Translations under genes and position numbers: made by a program | Part shown: positions 61,839-64,000 of the stretch, piece by piece | Position numbering within the stretch: the stretch's first letter is position 1 | Layout of the letters: each line of letters begins with the position of its first letter | Notes under the pieces: model-generated | What the model saw: the letters and a program-made list of their open reading frames with translations, nothing else | Databases searched by the model: none | What the model was told of the DNA's origin: nothing | NCBI GenBank assembly: GCA_913056255.1 | Contig: CAJXLN010000003.1 | Span: 30,727 to 94,726, forward strand | Origin: an uncultured Thermotogae bacterium | Lineage (GTDB): Bacteria > Thermotogota > Thermotogae > Mesoaciditogales > Mesoaciditogaceae | DNA: 64,000 bases | Reading direction: 5' to 3'

Positions 61839-62570
61839 TCACATCAAATTTTCAGAGAAAAAGCTAACAGTTTTTTCTATAACTGAAGATGACGCTTGAA
61901 CTGATGTAAAAACATGATCGGCGCCTTTCACCGGTACAAGTGTTCCATGATCGAATTCTTTAACGAGATCTTGACTGTGCTCGAATGGAACGGTGGGATC
62001 GGATGTACCATGCATGATGAGAACGGGCCCTGAATAGCGCTTGGCATTTTCAAAGGCATTCATAGTGAGTATCTCTTTTACGAACACATCGGAGATTTCG
62101 ATTCCTCCCACATCCAAACGCCCACCTTTTTCGATCTGATGAGGCATACCTCCAATTGTGAATACTTCCTTGTTCTTTGCAGCGGGCGCCCATAAACACA
62201 GAGCATCTGGTTTTAGAGTCGGCGCTGTAAGCAATGCGACCGTACCTCCCATTGACAATCCAAGAATCCCTAAGCGACCTTTGAATTTGTCTCGCGCGTA
62301 ATTTATCATTGCCCTGGCATCGGACATCTCAGAGGTAAGCGTCATCTCTTCAAAAGTTCCATCGCTGTCTCCTGAACCACGAAAGTCAAACCTTATGGAT
62401 GATATTCCCGCTTTTTCGAGTGCTCTTGACAATCTTGCAAATATAAAACTCTTTTCTATGTGGTTACCGGTAAAACCGTGAAACATGACGACTACGGGCG
62501 TGTTTGAACCCACATTGTGAACAATGCCAAAGATATTTTGTCCTTCATTTTCCAAAAAGATGGTTTCCAT
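61839..62570 (-). CDS. Alpha/beta hydrolase, esterase-like
   Basis: 243 residues. Nucleophile elbow GLSMGGTVALL near residue 108 (Ser), acidic residue in HGTSDPTVPFEHS and catalytic His in KGADHVFTS; oxyanion HGFTGNHIEK near the N-terminus. Probably a cytoplasmic carboxylesterase or acyl hydrolase. ATG at 62570 follows AGGAGG. Six bases after glf, so co-transcribed with it; ends at the pyr promoter. Confidence 0.85.
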   Translation of the reverse strand: METIFLENEGQNIFGIVHNVGSNTPVVVMFHGFTGNHIEKSFIFARLSRALEKAGISSIRFDFRGSGDSDGTFEEMTLTSEMSDARAMINYARDKFKGRLGILGLSMGGTVALLTAPTLKPDALCLWAPAAKNKEVFTIGGMPHQIEKGGRLDVGGIEISDVFVKEILTMNAFENAKRYSGPVLIMHGTSDPTVPFEHSQDLVKEFDHGTLVPVKGADHVFTSVQASSSVIEKTVSFFSENLM

Positions 62571-62576
62571 AAGATA

Positions 62577-63689
62577 TTAAGCCTCCTTCAGCCATTTCAA
62601 AACTTTTTCCAGTGCGCGTGCTACTACCTGATCCATGTTGTAATACTTGTATTCCGCAAGCCTTCCCACGAATAAAAACTCACCTGTGTCTTCCAATTTT
62701 GACACTTCTTTCATGTACTGTTCTCGTCTGTGCATGTTTTCGTCGGTCATGACAACGTAGTAAGGTTCACCCCGATCGATTGGATATTCGTAACATACAG
62801 TCGTTTTACTCGACTTCTGACCGGTCATATACTTGTACTCCGTGATCCTAGTCCAATCGTAGTCGTTGGGATAATTCACGACTGCCACAGGCTGGTAGTG
62901 CTCTTCTTCATGAGTTTCAAATACAAGTCTTAAAGATCTGTATTCAAGATCACCGTACATGTCATCAAAATATTCATCAAGCGGTCCCGTATACACGATC
63001 AATTTTCCCTTCAGTTCTTCAGCAATTTCAAAGTAATCACAATTAGTAAGAACGGAGATCTTTGGATGATCGAGTATGTTTTCGATCATCTTAGTGTAGC
63101 CGAATTTGGGAAGTCCCTGATATTGATCTGAGAAATATCTGCTGTCTCTGTTTGAACGTGTTGGTATTCTTTTTGCAACCTCAGCCGAAAGTTCTTTCGG
63201 ATCACGATTCCACTGTTTTCGAGTGTAATTCATGAAAAATTTCTCGTAAAGCCTTCTACCGACTTGTGAAATAACCGCATCTTCAAAATTTTCCGGTGGC
63301 TCTCTAAAATCAGAATATTTTACCTCTTGAGCTAAGAATTTTTCCACATCATTTGCCGATATTTCTAATCCAAAAAGTTGTGCAATCGTGTCGCGATTTA
63401 TCGGAAAAGGTACGAGCATCCCATCCACATAACTCAACACTTTGTGTTGATAATAATGCCACCTCGTGAATTTACTCAAGAATCTGAAAACCCTCTCGCT
63501 TTTGGTGTGAAATATATGTGGTCCATAAGTGTGAATCAATATCCCATCTTCATTGAATTCATCGTGGGCATGTCCCGCAATATGTTTCAATTTCTCCACT
63601 ACGAAAACGCGTTCTCCAGCTTCTGCTAAAACCCTTGCAGCTGTGGCACCAGCGAGACCGGCTCCCACCACTACACAAAAATTTTTCAT
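62577..63689 (-). CDS. glf: UDP-galactopyranose mutase
   Basis: FAD enzyme converting UDP-Galp to UDP-Galf for cell-surface glycans. The FAD motif FCVVVGAGLAGATAARVLAE starts the protein, followed by HTYGPHIFHTKSERVF, TRKQWNRDPKEL, RIPTRSNRDSRYFSDQYQGL and the C-terminal FVGRLAEYKYYNMDQVV. 370 residues. ATG at 63689 follows GGAGGG; an earlier frame start at 63701 lies in that site. With the nucleotidyltransferase at 48.6 kb it points to galactofuranose-containing glycans. Confidence 0.94.
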   Translation of the reverse strand: MKNFCVVVGAGLAGATAARVLAEAGERVFVVEKLKHIAGHAHDEFNEDGILIHTYGPHIFHTKSERVFRFLSKFTRWHYYQHKVLSYVDGMLVPFPINRDTIAQLFGLEISANDVEKFLAQEVKYSDFREPPENFEDAVISQVGRRLYEKFFMNYTRKQWNRDPKELSAEVAKRIPTRSNRDSRYFSDQYQGLPKFGYTKMIENILDHPKISVLTNCDYFEIAEELKGKLIVYTGPLDEYFDDMYGDLEYRSLRLVFETHEEEHYQPVAVVNYPNDYDWTRITEYKYMTGQKSSKTTVCYEYPIDRGEPYYVVMTDENMHRREQYMKEVSKLEDTGEFLFVGRLAEYKYYNMDQVVARALEKVLKWLKEA

Positions 63690-63743
63690 GTTTCCCTCCA
63701 CTTACCTCATTATCCATTTTGGTGAATCTGAAAAGATATTTGC

Positions 63744-63771
63744 ATTATAGCATTTTGCGGTATGTTGTGAA
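63744..63771 (-). promoter_or_regulatory. Promoter of glf
   Basis: Minus strand TTCACA, 16-base spacer, TATAAT, about 54 bases upstream of the ATG. Confidence 0.6.
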
Positions 63772-63974
63772 CAAGGTGAGAATACGTACAAGATCATCAC
63801 AAGTGAACATGTTTCCTAAAGTCACAAGATCATGATCTAACAACTTCATCCCTACTGTCTCTCTGTAGTGCCTGTTCGGAACGTAGTACACGAGTGAGTT
63901 TGAACTATGTCCTTAATTTGTGCGCCAACTTTATAGCTTTGAGAACTAAATCTTTTTTCGCTTTTCAAGCGATG
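63772..63974. other. Gene-free region at the right end
   Basis: No coding or RNA signal seen. Leads into the dispersed repeat copy at 63975-64000. Confidence 0.5.
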
Positions 63975-64000
63975 AGGAATTTTTTTCGAAGCCTTATCAA
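63975..64000. repeat. Dispersed repeat, second copy, cut by window edge
   Basis: 26 bases ending AAGCCTTATCAA, matching 31912-31937 with a single mismatch. The repeat probably continues beyond the window. Confidence 0.75.

Overview
The window reads as a chromosomal segment of a Thermotogota bacterium. The RNase Z, the MurC with a GTDGK loop, the large Bacillus-like SRP RNA and the Prp/L27 pair all fit that phylum. I cannot assign a genus from sequence alone; a deep branch such as Mesoaciditogales is only a guess. Gene density is high, genes often overlap by 1-50 bases, GTG and TTG starts are common, and most starts have a strong GGAGG site. There are no rRNA or tRNA genes, no CRISPR array and no intact mobile element.

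Layout. 1-7.1 kb (minus): pgk (cut by the window edge), gap, ybaB-dnaX, two type IV pilin-like genes separated by an IS200/IS605 remnant, then moeA-mog. 7.3-15.1 kb (plus): a membrane protein, murC, tatD, the rpsF-ssb-rpsR-rplI ribosomal operon, RNase Z, and an NfeD/SPFH membrane cluster with two unknown genes. 15.2-31.5 kb (mostly minus): murA, a multi-span membrane protein, holA, a ROK kinase, the SRP RNA (plus), HD-GYP, a site-2 protease, rluD-like, lspA, cheR, PHP, yebC, a SpoIIE phosphatase with a receiver, a radical-SAM pair and an MFS transporter. 31.5-32.2 kb: a gene-free stretch holding a broken REP-associated transposase, hairpins and a dispersed repeat. 32.2-41.1 kb (plus): tsaB, a HEAT protein, mrp, an oxidoreductase, ogt, a DUF1015 protein, a LexA-like regulator, cheW, a divergent purH and hom.

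41.4-44 kb (minus): a two-gene SUF-type Fe-S system and an MBL hydrolase. 44-49.7 kb (plus): apgM, a PEGA surface protein, an FAD disulfide reductase and a nucleotidyltransferase. 49.7-55 kb (minus): rplU-prp-rpmA, an ECF S component, rplM-rpsI, dnaG and rpoD, which together resemble a macromolecular-synthesis block. 55.3-56.5 kb (plus): a 38-residue small ORF and a secreted phospholipase D-like protein. 56.5-61.8 kb (minus): a complete-looking pyrR-B-C-K-D-F operon behind a consensus promoter, a leader peptide and an attenuator. 61.8-63.7 kb: an alpha/beta hydrolase and glf. The last 300 bases carry a second copy of the dispersed repeat.

The observations most worth following are these: the pyr leader-peptide attenuator sitting in front of pyrR; the LexA-like protein with no recognisable autoproteolysis residues; the PurH homologue whose usual active-site motifs are missing; the tnpB/IS605 remnant and the 40-bp direct repeat that flanks a pilin gene; the RAYT remnant with hairpins and a dispersed repeat; a small ORF with its own ribosome-binding site and terminator; and a probably leaderless phospholipase D gene.
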